A stretch of DNA of 64,000 nucleotides from positions 1 through 64,000 of the forward strand of contig DAISJM010000005.1 of the NCBI GenBank assembly GCA_036821485.1, written 5' to 3'. The notes beneath the pieces are model-generated. The model did no database searches, was not told where the DNA came from, and worked only from the letters and a program-made list of their open reading frames with translations. Made by a program: the position numbers and the translations under genes. Shown here piece after piece: positions 1 to 8,677 of the stretch; position 1 is the first letter of the stretch; every line of letters starts with the position of its first letter. This DNA comes from DAISJM01 sp036821485 (GTDB lineage Bacteria > Verrucomicrobiota > Kiritimatiellia > CAIQIC01 > JAGNIJ01).

Positions 1-47
1 TGCCGTCGCCGTGGAACATCGTAGCCTCAACGCCGCGCTGTCTTGGA

Positions 48-124
48 TGGTGGGCCCAGTAGGACTCGAACCTACGACCAGAGGATTATGAGTCCCCTGC
101 TCTGACCAACTGAGCTATGGGCCC
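48..124 (-). tRNA. tRNA with CAT anticodon, probably tRNA-Ile2 (lysidine type)
   Basis: The minus strand folds into a full 77-nt cloverleaf including an encoded CCA end. It has a perfect 7-bp acceptor stem (GGGCCCA with TGGGCCC), a D-arm GCTC/GAGC, the anticodon loop CTCATAA and a T-loop TTCGAGT with a 5-bp stem. The anticodon is CAT. The sequence reads as elongator-type rather than initiator, because the acceptor stem is paired at position 1-72. The GGGCCC acceptor suits the isoleucine tRNA whose C34 is modified to lysidine by TilS, but elongator Met cannot be excluded without comparison. A second CAT tRNA lies at 23128-23203. Confidence 0.93.
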
Positions 125-137
125 ACAGCTCAGTGCA

Positions 138-166
138 ACGCTAGCGTACGCGGCCTTTGAATGCAA
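138..166 (-). promoter_or_regulatory. putative promoter of the tRNA at 48-124
   Basis: On the minus strand a -35-like TTGCAT (161-166) is followed after 17 bp by TAGCGT (138-143). Transcription would start about 6-8 bases before the tRNA 5' end at 124, as is common for tRNA genes. The -10 box is only a partial match. Confidence 0.4.
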
Positions 167-203
167 TCCGATACCCCGCTGCCGATGCGCTGTCCCTGCG
201 CTG

Positions 204-232
204 TTGACAGAGGCGGGAGGGCGGGTCATGCT
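204..232 (+). promoter_or_regulatory. weak putative promoter of the lipoprotein gene
   Basis: A perfect -35 TTGACA (204-209) is followed after 17 bp by CATGCT (227-232), a poor -10. A start near 239 would place the ribosome site (241-247) at the very 5' end of the message. Confidence 0.3.
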
Positions 233-254
233 CGGGGGCAAGGAGGGTCCCGCT

Positions 255-695
255 ATGAGAAAGTGGTTGCTGCCTTTGTTCATCCTGTCGCTTTGCCTGA
301 CGGTTCCTGTCTGGCTCTGCAGTTGCGAAGATTCCGGTGGTGATGATAACGATACGACACCGCCCCCGACCGACGACGGCACGTGGGAAAGTGATCAGGT
401 GGATGGCACGTATCACGGTTCCCTGAGCGGATCGCTGAACGAGAACTTCACGCTGGATGTGGATCAGAACAAGTGGCTGGTCTACGGCACATACGACAGC
501 GCCAACTACAGTGGCAACTTCGATGGCGACGTCAGCGGCCAGACCATCTCGTTTGAAGCCAACCTCGCGTCCAAGACGGGCGGGGCCGCGATAGAGGTGG
601 ATTTCAGCGGCAGCTTCTCGGCCGGTGGCGGCACGATGAACGGCACCTACACGACCTCCGCCGGCGGCTCCGGCACATGGAGCGCGACGAGGTAG
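255..695 (+). CDS. small predicted lipoprotein, unknown function
   Basis: The protein has 146 residues. The ATG at 255 is chosen because AGGAGGG lies just upstream (241-247) and because it begins a textbook signal peptide (MRKW followed by a hydrophobic run). The segment L-C-S-C puts a likely lipidated cysteine at residue 24, with acidic residues at +2 and +3. An acidic Asp/Pro/Thr linker follows to about residue 45. The rest is rich in Gly, Ser, Thr and alternating hydrophobics, suggesting a small beta-sandwich exposed in the periplasm or at the surface. I recognise no family. It is transcribed toward cardiolipin synthase, and the junction carries a hairpin and a dispersed repeat. Confidence 0.75.
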   Translation: MRKWLLPLFILSLCLTVPVWLCSCEDSGGDDNDTTPPPTDDGTWESDQVDGTYHGSLSGSLNENFTLDVDQNKWLVYGTYDSANYSGNFDGDVSGQTISFEANLASKTGGAAIEVDFSGSFSAGGGTMNGTYTTSAGGSGTWSATR

Positions 696-740
696 GGGAA
701 GTCGAGGCTTGGTATTAGTTATTGGTTATTGGTCCGAACC

Positions 741-762
741 GTCCCCGGGGTTGCCCGGGGAC
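741..762. terminator. strong GC hairpin between convergent genes
   Basis: GTCCCCGGG and CCCGGGGAC form a perfect 9-bp stem with a 4-base loop (GTTG). It lies between the 3' ends of the lipoprotein gene and cardiolipin synthase. The following sequence (GTTGCTTCTT) is only moderately T-rich, so it is at best an imperfect intrinsic terminator. Confidence 0.4.
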
Positions 763-780
763 GTTGCTTCTTGAGTCTTC

Positions 781-805
781 TGTAGCCGGGGGCGTTGACC
801 CCGGT
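781..805 (+). repeat. dispersed repeat, copy 1 (TGTAGCC-GGGGGCG type)
   Basis: This 25-base unit can form a short hairpin (CCGGGG with CCCCGG). It recurs with one mismatch, in the opposite orientation, at 49054-49078. Both copies lie between the 3' ends of convergent genes. See findings. Confidence 0.7.
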
Positions 806-820
806 GATCGAATCCATCAC

Positions 821-2344
821 CTACAGCACGGGGGTCAGCAGGCTGCTGAAGTTCTCCAGGACTTTCTGGGTGACCGGGCGGTTACGCCAGGTGGACAGGT
901 CCGCTTCGCCGCTGAGCGTGATCTCCTCCAGCACCACCCGTTTCAGCGCGTTGATGAAGTCGTTGCCGTAGACCGCCAGATTGGTTTCATAGTTCAGCCT
1001 GAGGCTGCGCACATCCAGGTTGGCCGTTCCCACAATGGCCAGCGTATCGTCCACGATCAGCGCCTTGGCATGCATGAAGGGCGGCTCACGCTCGAAGATG
1101 CGTACCCCGGCGGTCAGCAGATCCTCGTAGAGCGCGCGGGCTGCAAGCCCGGCGTACACGTGGTTGTTCTTGCGCGGCACCACGAGGCGGACCTCGACAC
1201 CGCGTAACGCGGCGGAACGAAGTGCGCGCAGGATATCCTCCGTCGGTACGAGATAGGGCGTCACGGCCAGCAGTTGCTTGCGGGCGGCTACGATTGCGCT
1301 GAAGAAGACGTCGGTCAGGACCTCTGTCTCGGCAGTGGGTCCTCCGTTCACGACCCGCGCGAGCGCGGTGCCCGCAGGCTCGAGATGGGGAAAATGCTCG
1401 GCGCGAAGAAGGACCTCAGCCTTCTCGTCGGTCATGAAATACCAGTCGCGCAGGAAGAGGTATTGCAGTTCCTGCACGATCGGGCCTTGGATGGCGAAGT
1501 GATAATCGCGGATGGGCGGCTGCCCGGCGCGCGTCACGTTTTCGTCGCGGAGGTTGATACCGCCGGCATAGGCCACGCGGCCGTCGACGACAAGCAACTT
1601 GCGGTGATTCCGCAGGTTGATCTGGAACTGCCGCTTGATGGGGTTGGCCTGTGTCCAGCCGGCCATGTGCAGGTTGGGAATGTTCCGATACTTCGCAAAC
1701 AAGCCGGTCATCCACGCGCCCGTGGAGCCGAACTTGTCGAACAGAAAGCGGACGGTGACGCCGGCGTTGGCCCGCTCCCTGAGTGCTTCCATGAACTCGC
1801 GGCCCACGGCGTCGTTGCCGATGATGAACGTCTGAAGATGCACGTGGTGCTTCGCGCTGCGAATCGATTCAAGCATGCGGGGATAGGCCTCGTCTCCCGT
1901 CACCAGCGGTTCAATGTGGTTGCCCCGCAAGAGGGGATAGTCGGGGAGGGTGGCATTCATCGCGCTGTTCAGTTCGCGCGCGAACGGGGTCTCGGGTTCG
2001 GCGGCCAGCGAGTCGTGTACGGCCCGCCAGTAGGCCAGGGGCATGGCGGCGTCTTCGCGCGTCCTGCGTTCAGAGAGAAATGCCTGGTCGGCCTTCTGCT
2101 TGTGCCAGCCTTTGACCGGCACCTTGTTGATGCCGAAGGAGGCGAACAGAAGGACGCCGACACCCGGGAAGGTCCACGCCAGCAGAATCCAGAATACAGC
2201 GGAGGTGGGATCCCGGCGGTGGCGCAGACAGTGGATGGTGACGAGCAGCGCAAGAAGGATGTGCAGCAGGGGACCCAACTCGACGACCAGCTTCGCCGTG
2301 GGCGCCCACGCGGGTACGACCGCTATGGTGGAGCATAAGGTCAT
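821..2344 (-). CDS. cls: cardiolipin synthase (phospholipase D superfamily)
   Basis: The enzyme condenses phosphatidylglycerol into cardiolipin at the inner membrane. The 507-residue protein has two N-terminal membrane segments (about 20-40 and 48-70). It carries two HxKxxxxD catalytic motifs: H247-K249-D254 in NHRKLLVVDGR, and H425-K427-D432 in MHAKALIVDD. Each is followed by a G-G/T-x-N-L/D strand typical of the family. Length and layout match ordinary bacterial Cls. It is transcribed alone, convergent with the lipoprotein gene. No strong ribosome site is visible at the chosen ATG, so the exact start is less certain than the function. Confidence 0.93.
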   Translation of the reverse strand: MTLCSTIAVVPAWAPTAKLVVELGPLLHILLALLVTIHCLRHRRDPTSAVFWILLAWTFPGVGVLLFASFGINKVPVKGWHKQKADQAFLSERRTREDAAMPLAYWRAVHDSLAAEPETPFARELNSAMNATLPDYPLLRGNHIEPLVTGDEAYPRMLESIRSAKHHVHLQTFIIGNDAVGREFMEALRERANAGVTVRFLFDKFGSTGAWMTGLFAKYRNIPNLHMAGWTQANPIKRQFQINLRNHRKLLVVDGRVAYAGGINLRDENVTRAGQPPIRDYHFAIQGPIVQELQYLFLRDWYFMTDEKAEVLLRAEHFPHLEPAGTALARVVNGGPTAETEVLTDVFFSAIVAARKQLLAVTPYLVPTEDILRALRSAALRGVEVRLVVPRKNNHVYAGLAARALYEDLLTAGVRIFEREPPFMHAKALIVDDTLAIVGTANLDVRSLRLNYETNLAVYGNDFINALKRVVLEEITLSGEADLSTWRNRPVTQKVLENFSSLLTPVL

Positions 2345-2427
2345 GAGGACCGCCCTATTTAACCACAGTCGTCAACGGGAGCGAGCCACAAAAAGGGCAC
2401 AGAAAGCACAACCCGTGAACTGGCCGG

Positions 2428-4908
2428 TCAGGTCAACCCGCGGTCGAAGTTGCCGACGTGGCTGGACATCAGGCTCTGGCCGTGGCGCAGCGTACGCCAG
2501 GTATCGCGGACTTGTTCGGAGCTGTACGGGCGATAGATGAAGTCCGCGCGCAGATGCAACGCGCCTGCAGCGCGCAAAACTTCCAGTCGCTCCGCAAGGG
2601 AGAACGGCTTCAGCCCGAGCAGAATCGTCCGGCAATTCCGGTTCACCGCGAGTACGCGGTCGCCGTGCGACGAGATCATTTCTTCCTTCTCAAACGTGCA
2701 GCGATCACGCCCCGGACAGGCTTCCATGGCGTTGGATCGTACGCAGGTCTCGGAGATGAAGAGGGGCGGGTCCTGGTGAACGATCACCGTCGCCTGCCGG
2801 GCGAACTCGGCCAGCAGCAGCCGCATGTTGTTCAGTCCGTCTTCCGGCGAGAGGGTGAACCGCGTGGCGCCCAGCTCCATGACCTGCCGTGCGGCCAGCG
2901 CGTTGGTGATGTAGATCGACCAGTCGGTGGCGAGGTCACCGTGTCCGCCGACGGCTTCTTTGAGGAAGCCCCAGCCGGAGATGTTGGCGACTTCCCAGCG
3001 GGTCCAGCCTGCTTCGTGCAGCAGGCGGATTCTGTCGAGCAAATCGCGCTCTTCCCACGAGCGCGTGATGATCGGAAACGCCAGCCGGACGCGTTCGTGC
3101 CCGATTTGCCCGGCCAGTTGGTTCAGCGCCTTGACGATGTGGTCCGAGGGATCGCACACGACATCGACGACGACTTCCTCAACATCGCTCCAATCCTGCG
3201 CCTCGAAGCGGTCCAGGTAACCGGCGCGATCGACCTTGATTGCCCACCCGGCCGTAGCCCCGGTTGCGGAAACGGGAAGTGGAGCGAGGCTGTCGGCAAG
3301 CATGGCATCGCGCCGGCGATGGCGCGCGGCGGTCAGCGCGGTTTCCAGCGAAGCCGTGGCGTCACGTCGCAGCGCATTGAGCTGCGAGACGGGAATGAAA
3401 ATCGATTCGGGGTTTCGAAGCTCGATCGTGCCGACGGCGAAAGGGGTGTCGCCAAGCTTTTCGAACGCGCCGCGCACGGCGGATTCCATTTGCGCCGGAT
3501 TACGGGCCGGGCTGAACGGGCCGGGTAAAGATGCTTCGGCCGAGGCAACGGCATCCTGCCCGTGACGCGGGGAAACCGCGACGCGGGCGACGGCGCGTTT
3601 GGCGGAGAGTTCCACGGCGGTGTTCATGGCGCGGCGGATGCGGAATTCGCCGGGCTTGGGTTTGTCGAACCGGTACCGGCGTTTCACATCCTGCGAAGAA
3701 GAGCAGTAGACGGTGGCGCCCACGGGGAGCATGGGATGCTCCGGTGGCAGTTCAATTTCGACGACGGCACCGGCGGGTGCTTCAAAGAACTCCGGCCGTT
3801 TCGCGCCGCGCGGCAATTCGACAATCTCAATGCGATCGATGGCGAATCCGAACGGCTTGCCTCGGCCGGGGACATCGACCTGCAATCCATCATGAAGTTC
3901 GATGGGCCGCGTGGTGCGGAAGCGCAGGGCGTCGCGTCCGGCGCGACGCGGCACGTCGAGGACGCTTCCGGCAGGTGTGCCGCGGTGACCGATGAAATCG
4001 GGGTCGACGGCGTCCTTTGCGCGCGGGCCGGCGACGTGGAGGTCGGTCCACGGGCGGCTGAAGATCGCCTGGATGTCGGCCTCGCACGCGGCCTTCTCCT
4101 GCGGCGTGAGCGAGCGGTCGAGCAGCCGGCGATAGTAGTTGGTTGTGGCGGCGACGTAGAGCGGGGCTTTCATGCGGCCCTCGATCTTGAACGAAGCAAC
4201 ACCGGTTTCCGCGAGCGCGGGAAGCCGGCCGGCGAGGGCGAGATCCTTCATGGAGAAGAGGAACCCATCGTGCGTCTTTCCGCCCTGAAAATGGTCGCGG
4301 CAGAGATAAGCGCAGCGGCCGCGGTTGCCGCTGCGGCCGAGCGTCAGCGACGAGAAGAGACAGAGTCCGCTGTAGGAATAGCACAACGCGCCGTGGACGA
4401 AGATTTCGGTTTCCACGCCGGGGATGGCGGACAGGGCGCGAATCTCGTCGATGGTCAGTTCGCGGGCAAGCGTTACGCGGGCGAAGCCCATATCGCGCAG
4501 CGTCTCGACGCCGAAGCGATGATGACAGGCGAGCTGCGTGCTGGCGTGCAGGCGCAGTTCGGGCAGATGGCGGCGGATGGTCCGTGCCACACCGAGGTCC
4601 TGCACGATTGCCGCGTCGATTTCCATGTCCGACAGCGTGCCGAGCAGGTTCACCAGTTCGGGAATCTCGTTCTGGAGAACGAGCGTGTTAACTGTGGCGA
4701 AAACCCTGCGACGCGGTGTGAGCGAGTGGGCGTAGGCGGTCAGCTCGCTGACATCATCGATTGAAAAATTCTCCGCCTCAGCGCGGGCGGAAAACTGTTT
4801 CAAACCGAGGTAGATCGCATCGGCGCCATAGTGAAGCGCAGCATAACCGGCGTCGGGGCTGCCGGCGGGGGCCATCAGTTCGGGAGTGTGTGGGTGTGGC
4901 GCGCTCAT
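2428..4908 (-). CDS. double-domain peptidase U32 family protein (RlhA/YdcP-like)
   Basis: The protein has 826 residues. The first half is a clear U32 domain: APAG at the N-terminus, YLG near residue 33, and a cysteine cluster C176, C183, C199, C203 in the GALCYSYSGLC...NRGRC..CR signature, thought to hold an Fe-S cluster. Members with this build include E. coli RlhA (YdcP), which hydroxylates a 23S rRNA cytidine, and TrhP, which acts on tRNA; others are annotated as collagenase-like. The C-terminal third resembles a second, degenerate U32 unit with its own cysteines (CVRSNAMEACPGRDRC). A role in RNA hydroxylation is more likely than proteolysis, but this is inference. It follows the aldo/keto reductase by 12 bases, so the two are probably co-transcribed. 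Confidence 0.88.
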   Translation of the reverse strand: MSAPHPHTPELMAPAGSPDAGYAALHYGADAIYLGLKQFSARAEAENFSIDDVSELTAYAHSLTPRRRVFATVNTLVLQNEIPELVNLLGTLSDMEIDAAIVQDLGVARTIRRHLPELRLHASTQLACHHRFGVETLRDMGFARVTLARELTIDEIRALSAIPGVETEIFVHGALCYSYSGLCLFSSLTLGRSGNRGRCAYLCRDHFQGGKTHDGFLFSMKDLALAGRLPALAETGVASFKIEGRMKAPLYVAATTNYYRRLLDRSLTPQEKAACEADIQAIFSRPWTDLHVAGPRAKDAVDPDFIGHRGTPAGSVLDVPRRAGRDALRFRTTRPIELHDGLQVDVPGRGKPFGFAIDRIEIVELPRGAKRPEFFEAPAGAVVEIELPPEHPMLPVGATVYCSSSQDVKRRYRFDKPKPGEFRIRRAMNTAVELSAKRAVARVAVSPRHGQDAVASAEASLPGPFSPARNPAQMESAVRGAFEKLGDTPFAVGTIELRNPESIFIPVSQLNALRRDATASLETALTAARHRRRDAMLADSLAPLPVSATGATAGWAIKVDRAGYLDRFEAQDWSDVEEVVVDVVCDPSDHIVKALNQLAGQIGHERVRLAFPIITRSWEERDLLDRIRLLHEAGWTRWEVANISGWGFLKEAVGGHGDLATDWSIYITNALAARQVMELGATRFTLSPEDGLNNMRLLLAEFARQATVIVHQDPPLFISETCVRSNAMEACPGRDRCTFEKEEMISSHGDRVLAVNRNCRTILLGLKPFSLAERLEVLRAAGALHLRADFIYRPYSSEQVRDTWRTLRHGQSLMSSHVGNFDRGLT

Positions 4909-4920
4909 TGGAGGTGTGGT

Positions 4921-5895
4921 TCAGCCGCCGGCCTCCTCGGTGCGATCGGTCGCCGGGGGCGGCGCTGGGATAAGCGCGCAGACGGAGGCATAAAGTTCGT
5001 CGGTCAGTTTCAAATCGGCGGCTTTCAGCGCGGGTTCGAGCTGTTGAAGGTTGCGGGCGCCGATGATGGGCGCGCTGACGGCCGGATGATGGGCTACCCA
5101 CGCGATGGCGAGGGTGACGGGGTCGAGCCCGCGCTCGCGGGCGAGATGGCAGAAGGCCTGAGCGGCCTGCTGCACCTGATCGCCGGCGTATCGTTTCTGA
5201 TAGGTGGCATCGGTGGCGAGGCGGCCTGAGGCCGAGGAGAAGCCGGCCTTGAACTTGCCGGTCAGGAGGCCGCCGCCGAGCGGGCTGTAGGTGATGACGC
5301 CGAGCCGTTCAGCCTGCGCCATGGGGAGAATCTCCACCTCCGCCTGGCGTTTCACGAGGCAATACATCGGCTGAATGCAATCGAACGGGGCCCAGCCCTT
5401 GAGTGCGGAGATGCCGAGCGCCTTTTCGATCTGCCATGCGGCGAAGTTGCTGGCCCCGAGGAATCGGACCTTGCCGGCGCGAACGATTTGATCGAGCGCC
5501 TGCAAGGTTTCCTCAAGCGGCGTGTGCTCGTCGAAATGGTGGACGAAGTAGACATCGATGCGGTCGGTCTTGAGTCGTGCGAGGCTGGCGTCGACGGCTG
5601 AAAGGAGATAGCTGCGGGACAGGCCGACGGGACGGAGTGTCTTTTCCAGCGCGTAGAATGCCTTGCTGGTGATGACAACCTCGTCGCGGCAGTCCCTGAT
5701 GAGTTCGCCCAGGATGCGCTCGGATTCGCCCTGCGCGTAGAGGTCGGCGCAGTCGAAGAAATTGATGCCTGCCTCGCGACAGCGGTGAAACAAGGCGGCC
5801 GATGTGGGACGGTCGGCCTCGCGGCCGAACGTCATCGTGCCGAGGCAGAGCGGTGAAATCTTGAGGTGGGTCCGGCCGAGTTGGCGCTGGTTCAT
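4921..5895 (-). CDS. aldo/keto reductase
   Basis: A 324-residue NAD(P)H-dependent oxidoreductase of the AKR TIM-barrel family, substrate unknown. The catalytic tetrad is visible: D48 in FFDCADLY, Y53, K78 in ITSKAF and H119 in YFVHH. The N-terminal LGRTHLKISPLCLGTM and the NADP-binding region near YSPLGGGLLTGKF are standard. The start has a ribosome site (CGGAGA) eight bases upstream. It is upstream of, and likely in an operon with, the U32 gene. Confidence 0.92.
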   Translation of the reverse strand: MNQRQLGRTHLKISPLCLGTMTFGREADRPTSAALFHRCREAGINFFDCADLYAQGESERILGELIRDCRDEVVITSKAFYALEKTLRPVGLSRSYLLSAVDASLARLKTDRIDVYFVHHFDEHTPLEETLQALDQIVRAGKVRFLGASNFAAWQIEKALGISALKGWAPFDCIQPMYCLVKRQAEVEILPMAQAERLGVITYSPLGGGLLTGKFKAGFSSASGRLATDATYQKRYAGDQVQQAAQAFCHLARERGLDPVTLAIAWVAHHPAVSAPIIGARNLQQLEPALKAADLKLTDELYASVCALIPAPPPATDRTEEAGG

Positions 5896-5961
5896 ACGTA
5901 TTCTCCGGGAACGACTCTATACCTTACCAAGAGACAGTGCGGGAGGAAAATCGCGGCTGGG

Positions 5962-6306
5962 TCAGGCGCTCTTCTTGGGCCAATCCTTCACGACCTGGAG
6001 GACATCGCGGACATAGGCGCATTCGCATTTGGCCGGGCAGGGACGCAGTTCGCGCTCGCCGAGGCAGTACCTGGGGCAATCATCGGTTTCGGTCATGTGC
6101 GCTTTGAACATGGGCCCGTCGTGAAGATCGAGGAACTCCCCCGCGTGGATACCCATCGTGGTCTGGCAGGTATGGTTGAACAGGAAAATGCCGGCGGAAA
6201 GATCGGGAAGGTTTGCTTGGTAGCCCACGAGGCTCAACTCCGGGTCGGACAGAAACTCCAGCCGGTCTCTCCAAGTCTTTCCGCACATCTGGCAAGTTTT
6301 GAACAT
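5962..6306 (-). CDS. small cysteine-rich protein, unknown function
   Basis: The protein has 114 residues. I start it at 6306 (MFKTCQMCGKTW) because GGAG lies seven bases upstream; a start at 6324 is possible. It opens with a CxxC knuckle (C5, C8), has a central F-N-H-T-C segment, and ends in a cluster of four cysteines (DDCPRYCLG...PCPAKCEC) before a short basic tail. The spacing suggests one or two zinc or Fe-S sites. No signal peptide or membrane segment is seen, so it is probably cytoplasmic. I do not recognise a named family. Confidence 0.7.
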   Translation of the reverse strand: MFKTCQMCGKTWRDRLEFLSDPELSLVGYQANLPDLSAGIFLFNHTCQTTMGIHAGEFLDLHDGPMFKAHMTETDDCPRYCLGERELRPCPAKCECAYVRDVLQVVKDWPKKSA

Positions 6307-6511
6307 CTTACTGCTCCAATTCATCTCGCTCAAACATACACCCCTTTCTGCTGATTGCCGAGATCTCAGTCCCGGCCAAACTCCGATAAAACCCCGATTT
6401 TCCTTTTGCCAAAGCAGTGGAGCATGGCCATTATCTGGGGCCACGAGGGAGTTCCTTTTGCCCTGCGAGGGGTTCGGGAACTCAAGGGGTCACGCTACAA
6501 AGGAGGGGTCT

Positions 6512-6688
6512 ATGCTATTCGGCATTCAGGATCCATGGGTCTGGTCTGCTTACCTGTTGTGTATTCTCAGCACGCTACTCTGCGTGGTCTACGGCCTGAT
6601 CAACTGGAACAAGGGCGACGAAGCTGTTAAGCCCGAAGATGTCCAGTGGGCCAAGGAAGAGAAGGAAGAGGTCGAAGAGACCATGTAA
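6512..6688 (+). CDS. symporter small accessory protein
   Basis: A 58-residue protein with one membrane segment (about 10-32) preceded by LFGIQDPWVW and followed by YGLINWNKG and a charged, Glu-rich tail. Small proteins of this pattern are found immediately before sodium:solute symporters in many bacteria and are presumed to be symporter partners. The ATG at 6512 has an excellent ribosome site (AGGAGGGG, 6501-6508). It is 45 bases upstream of the first symporter and almost certainly co-transcribed. Confidence 0.85.
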   Translation: MLFGIQDPWVWSAYLLCILSTLLCVVYGLINWNKGDEAVKPEDVQWAKEEKEEVEETM

Positions 6689-6733
6689 CGCGTCGGTTCC
6701 CGACGGCAATCCATCAAGAAGGGGAGAGGGTTC

Positions 6734-8635
6734 ATGGATCTTTTCAGTATCATCATCGTTCTGGTCTACTTGCTCGCCACCGGCTACCTGGGTTACCAGG
6801 GCTATCGCCAAACCAAGACCGCATCGGATTATCTTGTGGCGGGTCGCAGCGCGCATCCGGTCGTCATGGCGCTGTCCTACGGGGCTACCTTCATCAGCAC
6901 GTCGGCCATCGTGGGGTTCGGCGGCGTCGCCGCGAACTTCGGTATGGGGTTGCTGTGGCTGACATTCCTGAACATTTTCGTGGGCATCTTCCTTGCGTTC
7001 ACGTTCCTGGGGAACCCGACACGAAGGATGGGGCATCACATCGACGCGCATACCTTCCCGGAACTGCTCGGCAAGCGCTATGACAGCAAATTCCTGCATG
7101 TATTTTCCGCCCTGATCATCTTCTTCTTCATGCCGTTGTACGCCACGGCAGTGATCATCGGTGGCGCAGAGTTCATCGGGCCGATCTTCCGGGTTTCCTA
7201 CGATACAGGCCTCTATATCTTTGCGCTCATCGTGGCGGCCTACGTCATTGCCGGCGGGCTGAAGGGCGTGATGCTGACCGACGCCCTGCAGGGCGCGATC
7301 ATGCTGGTCGGCATGATTGTCCTGCTGTTTGTCACTTACGGCATGCTGGGCGGGATGGTGCCGGCGCACGAGGCGCTGACGGCGATGAAGGATCAGGTTC
7401 CGAAGTTCGTGCAGGTGATCGGTCATCGCGGATGGACGGAAATGCCGCCCTTTGGCTGGTCCGCGCCGGGCACACCGATGCCGCAGGCCGTGGGATACCA
7501 CCTGTGGTGGATCATGGTCTCGACGATCGTCATGGGTGTCGGTATCGGCGTGTTGGCGCAGCCCCAGCTCATCGTCCGGTTCATGACCGTCAAATCGCGC
7601 CAGGCGCTGAACCGTGCGATGGTCATGGGCGGTATCTTCATCTTCTTCATGACGGGCGTCGCGTTCATCGTGGGCTCGTTGTCCAACGTGTATTTCGCGC
7701 AGAAGGAAAAGATCGCCTGCCAGATCATCAATGAAAACGTCCTGATGGACCCCGGCGTCGACGGCAAGGGCAAGCTGACCCTCGTGCCGGAGGATGCCGC
7801 CCCGGAAGTCGTGCAGCGCGCGAAGACTTTTGTGAGCTACCGGCTGCCGAGCGAGGGTGAAGATGCGCCGACCCGCTATGTCCTGCGCACGCCGGCCATG
7901 GTGGTCACGCGCGGCGAGGGATCGGCCGACATCGTCGAGCCGCACCTTGTCGCCGTGATGCGTACCGTGACGCTGGGCACCACGATGCAGGGCAATACGG
8001 ACACGATTATTCCGCGCTTCGTGAACAGCGCCATGCCTCACTGGTTCAGTGTGGTGTTTCTGCTCACGCTTCTTTCGGCTGCGATGAGCACCCTGTCGAG
8101 CCAGTTTCACACCATCGGCACGGCGCTCGGACGCGACGTGTTCGAGGAAGTGACGCAGAAGCGCCATACGGACAAGTCGGTGACGGTGACACGGCTGGGT
8201 ATCTGCGTGGGCCTGATCGTGGCGGTCGTGGCCGGCAAGGTTATTCGTGGGAACATCATTGCGCTGGCGACGGCCATCTTCTTCGGGCTGTGTGCGGCGT
8301 CCTTCCTGCCCACGTTTGTAGGCGGGCTCTTCTGGAGGCGCATGAACAAGGCAGCGGCGACCACGTCGATGCTGGTGGGTTTCTGCACCAGCACGTTCTG
8401 GCTGGCGTTTGTGAACGGCAAGACGGCGGCCGGACTCGGCCTCTGCAAATTCATTTTCGGCAAGGACCACATTGTTCCGCCCACGTGGAGCGTGACATGG
8501 ACCGTCGTGGATCCATTGATTGTGGCGCTTCCTCTTTCGATCCTGGCCGCCGTGCTCGTGGCCCTGCTGACCAAGCCGATGGAGAAGGAGCACCTCGACT
8601 GGGTCTTTGGCGGGGCCGCGCCGAAGGCCAAGTAA
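6734..8635 (+). CDS. sodium:solute symporter (SSS family), copy 1
   Basis: A 633-residue integral membrane transporter expected to import an organic solute with Na+. The N-terminal helix with GYLGYQGYRQTKTASDYLVAG and the SYGATFISTSAIVGFGG segment are typical of SSS/LeuT-fold proteins. About 13 membrane helices are expected. It has a roughly 80-90 residue polar insertion between helices (about 330-415), absent from the neighbouring copy at 8678. The substrate cannot be read from sequence; the adjoining aryl-CoA genes suggest an aromatic acid. The ribosome site is AAGGGGAGAGGG. Confidence 0.9.
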   Translation: MDLFSIIIVLVYLLATGYLGYQGYRQTKTASDYLVAGRSAHPVVMALSYGATFISTSAIVGFGGVAANFGMGLLWLTFLNIFVGIFLAFTFLGNPTRRMGHHIDAHTFPELLGKRYDSKFLHVFSALIIFFFMPLYATAVIIGGAEFIGPIFRVSYDTGLYIFALIVAAYVIAGGLKGVMLTDALQGAIMLVGMIVLLFVTYGMLGGMVPAHEALTAMKDQVPKFVQVIGHRGWTEMPPFGWSAPGTPMPQAVGYHLWWIMVSTIVMGVGIGVLAQPQLIVRFMTVKSRQALNRAMVMGGIFIFFMTGVAFIVGSLSNVYFAQKEKIACQIINENVLMDPGVDGKGKLTLVPEDAAPEVVQRAKTFVSYRLPSEGEDAPTRYVLRTPAMVVTRGEGSADIVEPHLVAVMRTVTLGTTMQGNTDTIIPRFVNSAMPHWFSVVFLLTLLSAAMSTLSSQFHTIGTALGRDVFEEVTQKRHTDKSVTVTRLGICVGLIVAVVAGKVIRGNIIALATAIFFGLCAASFLPTFVGGLFWRRMNKAAATTSMLVGFCTSTFWLAFVNGKTAAGLGLCKFIFGKDHIVPPTWSVTWTVVDPLIVALPLSILAAVLVALLTKPMEKEHLDWVFGGAAPKAK

Positions 8636-8677
8636 CGCGCCGGTTGAGCGCGATCAGCATAAACGGAGGCAGAGTCC

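Noticed and set aside
6447..6475. Sigma-54 promoter (GG-N10-GC) before the symporter operon
   Set aside because: The GG and TTGC match, but the conserved CAC after GG is missing, so it is likely chance.
6575..8593. Long minus-strand open frame opposite the symporter (672 codons)
   Set aside because: His/Arg/Asp-rich shadow of a GC-rich gene, with no family features. The same applies to 1274-2338, 9974-11722, 25917-27437 and 57257-59482.
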